Part shown: piece after piece, positions 63,759-64,000 of the stretch
How positions within the stretch are numbered: the stretch's first letter is position 1
Layout of the letters: each line of letters opens with the position of its first letter
From: Dermatophagoides farinae
Taxonomy: Eukaryota; Arthropoda; Arachnida; Sarcoptiformes; Pyroglyphidae
NCBI RefSeq assembly: GCF_024713945.1
Contig: NC_134677.1
Coordinates: 1,677,001-1,741,000, forward strand
Direction: 5' to 3'
Length of the DNA stretch: 64,000 nucleotides
The notes under the pieces: model-generated
Told to the model about the DNA's origin: nothing
The model's database searches: none
What the model saw: only the letters and a program-made list of their open reading frames with translations
Program-made: the position numbers and the translations under genes

Positions 63759-64000
63759 CAGGAAAAAGCTTTAAGTATTTTGAAGAAAATTTGAAGAATG
63801 AAGATACCGATGAATCTGCTGAAGATGTCATATTCCAAGCAAGCCAAGGATGGTTTAAAAAATATTAACATTAAAAATAGATTTAATTTGCATAATTTGT
63901 AAAAAAAAATTATGTACATTTGAATAAAACATACACATGCTTTTATGACATAACATGACTATATCCAAGCAAAAAATGTTTCATTTTTGTTAAAAAAATA
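63759..64000 (+). repeat. Direct repeat copy 2 (transposon fragment), reaches the window edge
   Basis: Second copy of the 63395-63609 segment. It ends at the window edge with the same ...GTTAAAAAAATA as copy 1, so the array may continue beyond 64000. Confidence 0.95.

Larger units (their letters stand above)
63321..64000 (+). mobile_element. Decayed Tigger/pogo-type DNA transposon fragment, duplicated
   Basis: From 63321 three separated frames match the N-terminal DNA-binding half of Tigger transposases (CENP-B/pogo group of Tc1/mariner): MEQLLIK then IEDNNT with TGA in place of the usual Trp codon; MTIQEKALSILKK at 63387; and, in another frame, EDTDESAEDVIFQASQGWFK followed by KNRFNLHNLK, the second helix-turn-helix signature (AS-x-GWF-x-x-F...NLHN). 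There is no DDE catalytic part. Stops and at least one frame change make it non-functional. The segment 63395-63609 recurs at 63759-64000. Confidence 0.8.

Overview
The window looks like nuclear DNA of a small-genome arthropod, most likely an astigmatid (acariform) mite. The DNA is very AT-rich. Host genes have many short introns (about 50-100 bp) with T-rich GT-AG borders. Spacers are crowded with (CA)n, (ATC/GAT)n, (GTT)n and poly-A/T runs, and the proteins are animal orthologues closest in arrangement to arthropod ones (the muscleblind finger spacing matches the fly protein). The order assignment is inference; no barcode locus is present.

Layout, left to right. Minus: receptor guanylate cyclase (cut by the left edge), WRAP53/TCAB1, beta-arrestin. 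A 3.2 kb repeat-rich spacer follows. Minus Rab6 and plus UPF3 are head to head; UPF3 and minus mannose-6-phosphate isomerase (MPI) are tail to tail. MPI and plus COMMD2 are head to head; COMMD2 and minus POLD3 are tail to tail with only 6 bp between stop codons. Then minus NUAK-type kinase and a minus GRIP-domain golgin. Plus MAX-dimerisation (MXD/MXI1) repressor and plus FARP-type FERM-RhoGEF follow. A 5.9 kb spacer without recognisable coding DNA leads to plus muscleblind, then 3.8 kb of spacer, then plus Na+/K+-ATPase beta. Minus EI24 and plus PARL rhomboid protease are head to head; PARL and an intronless minus PLD3/PLD4-type gene are tail to tail, 33 bp apart. Minus TMEM256 comes next, and the right end holds a decayed Tigger/pogo-type DNA transposon fragment present twice in direct orientation.

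The genes are unrelated housekeeping, signalling and trafficking genes (nonsense-mediated decay, DNA polymerase delta, Golgi traffic, Na+/K+ pump, mitochondrial protease, lysosomal nuclease-like PLD); their grouping is by position, not by operon or pathway. There is no sign of a new multi-gene system. The most useful unusual points are an initiation codon split by an intron (MPI), a GC-AG intron (COMMD2), two E2F-type sites before POLD3, clusters of YGCY motifs before muscleblind that could serve autoregulation, and the recent duplication of an already broken transposon fragment. Exon borders were read by eye and checked by reading frame; where they could not be settled this is said.
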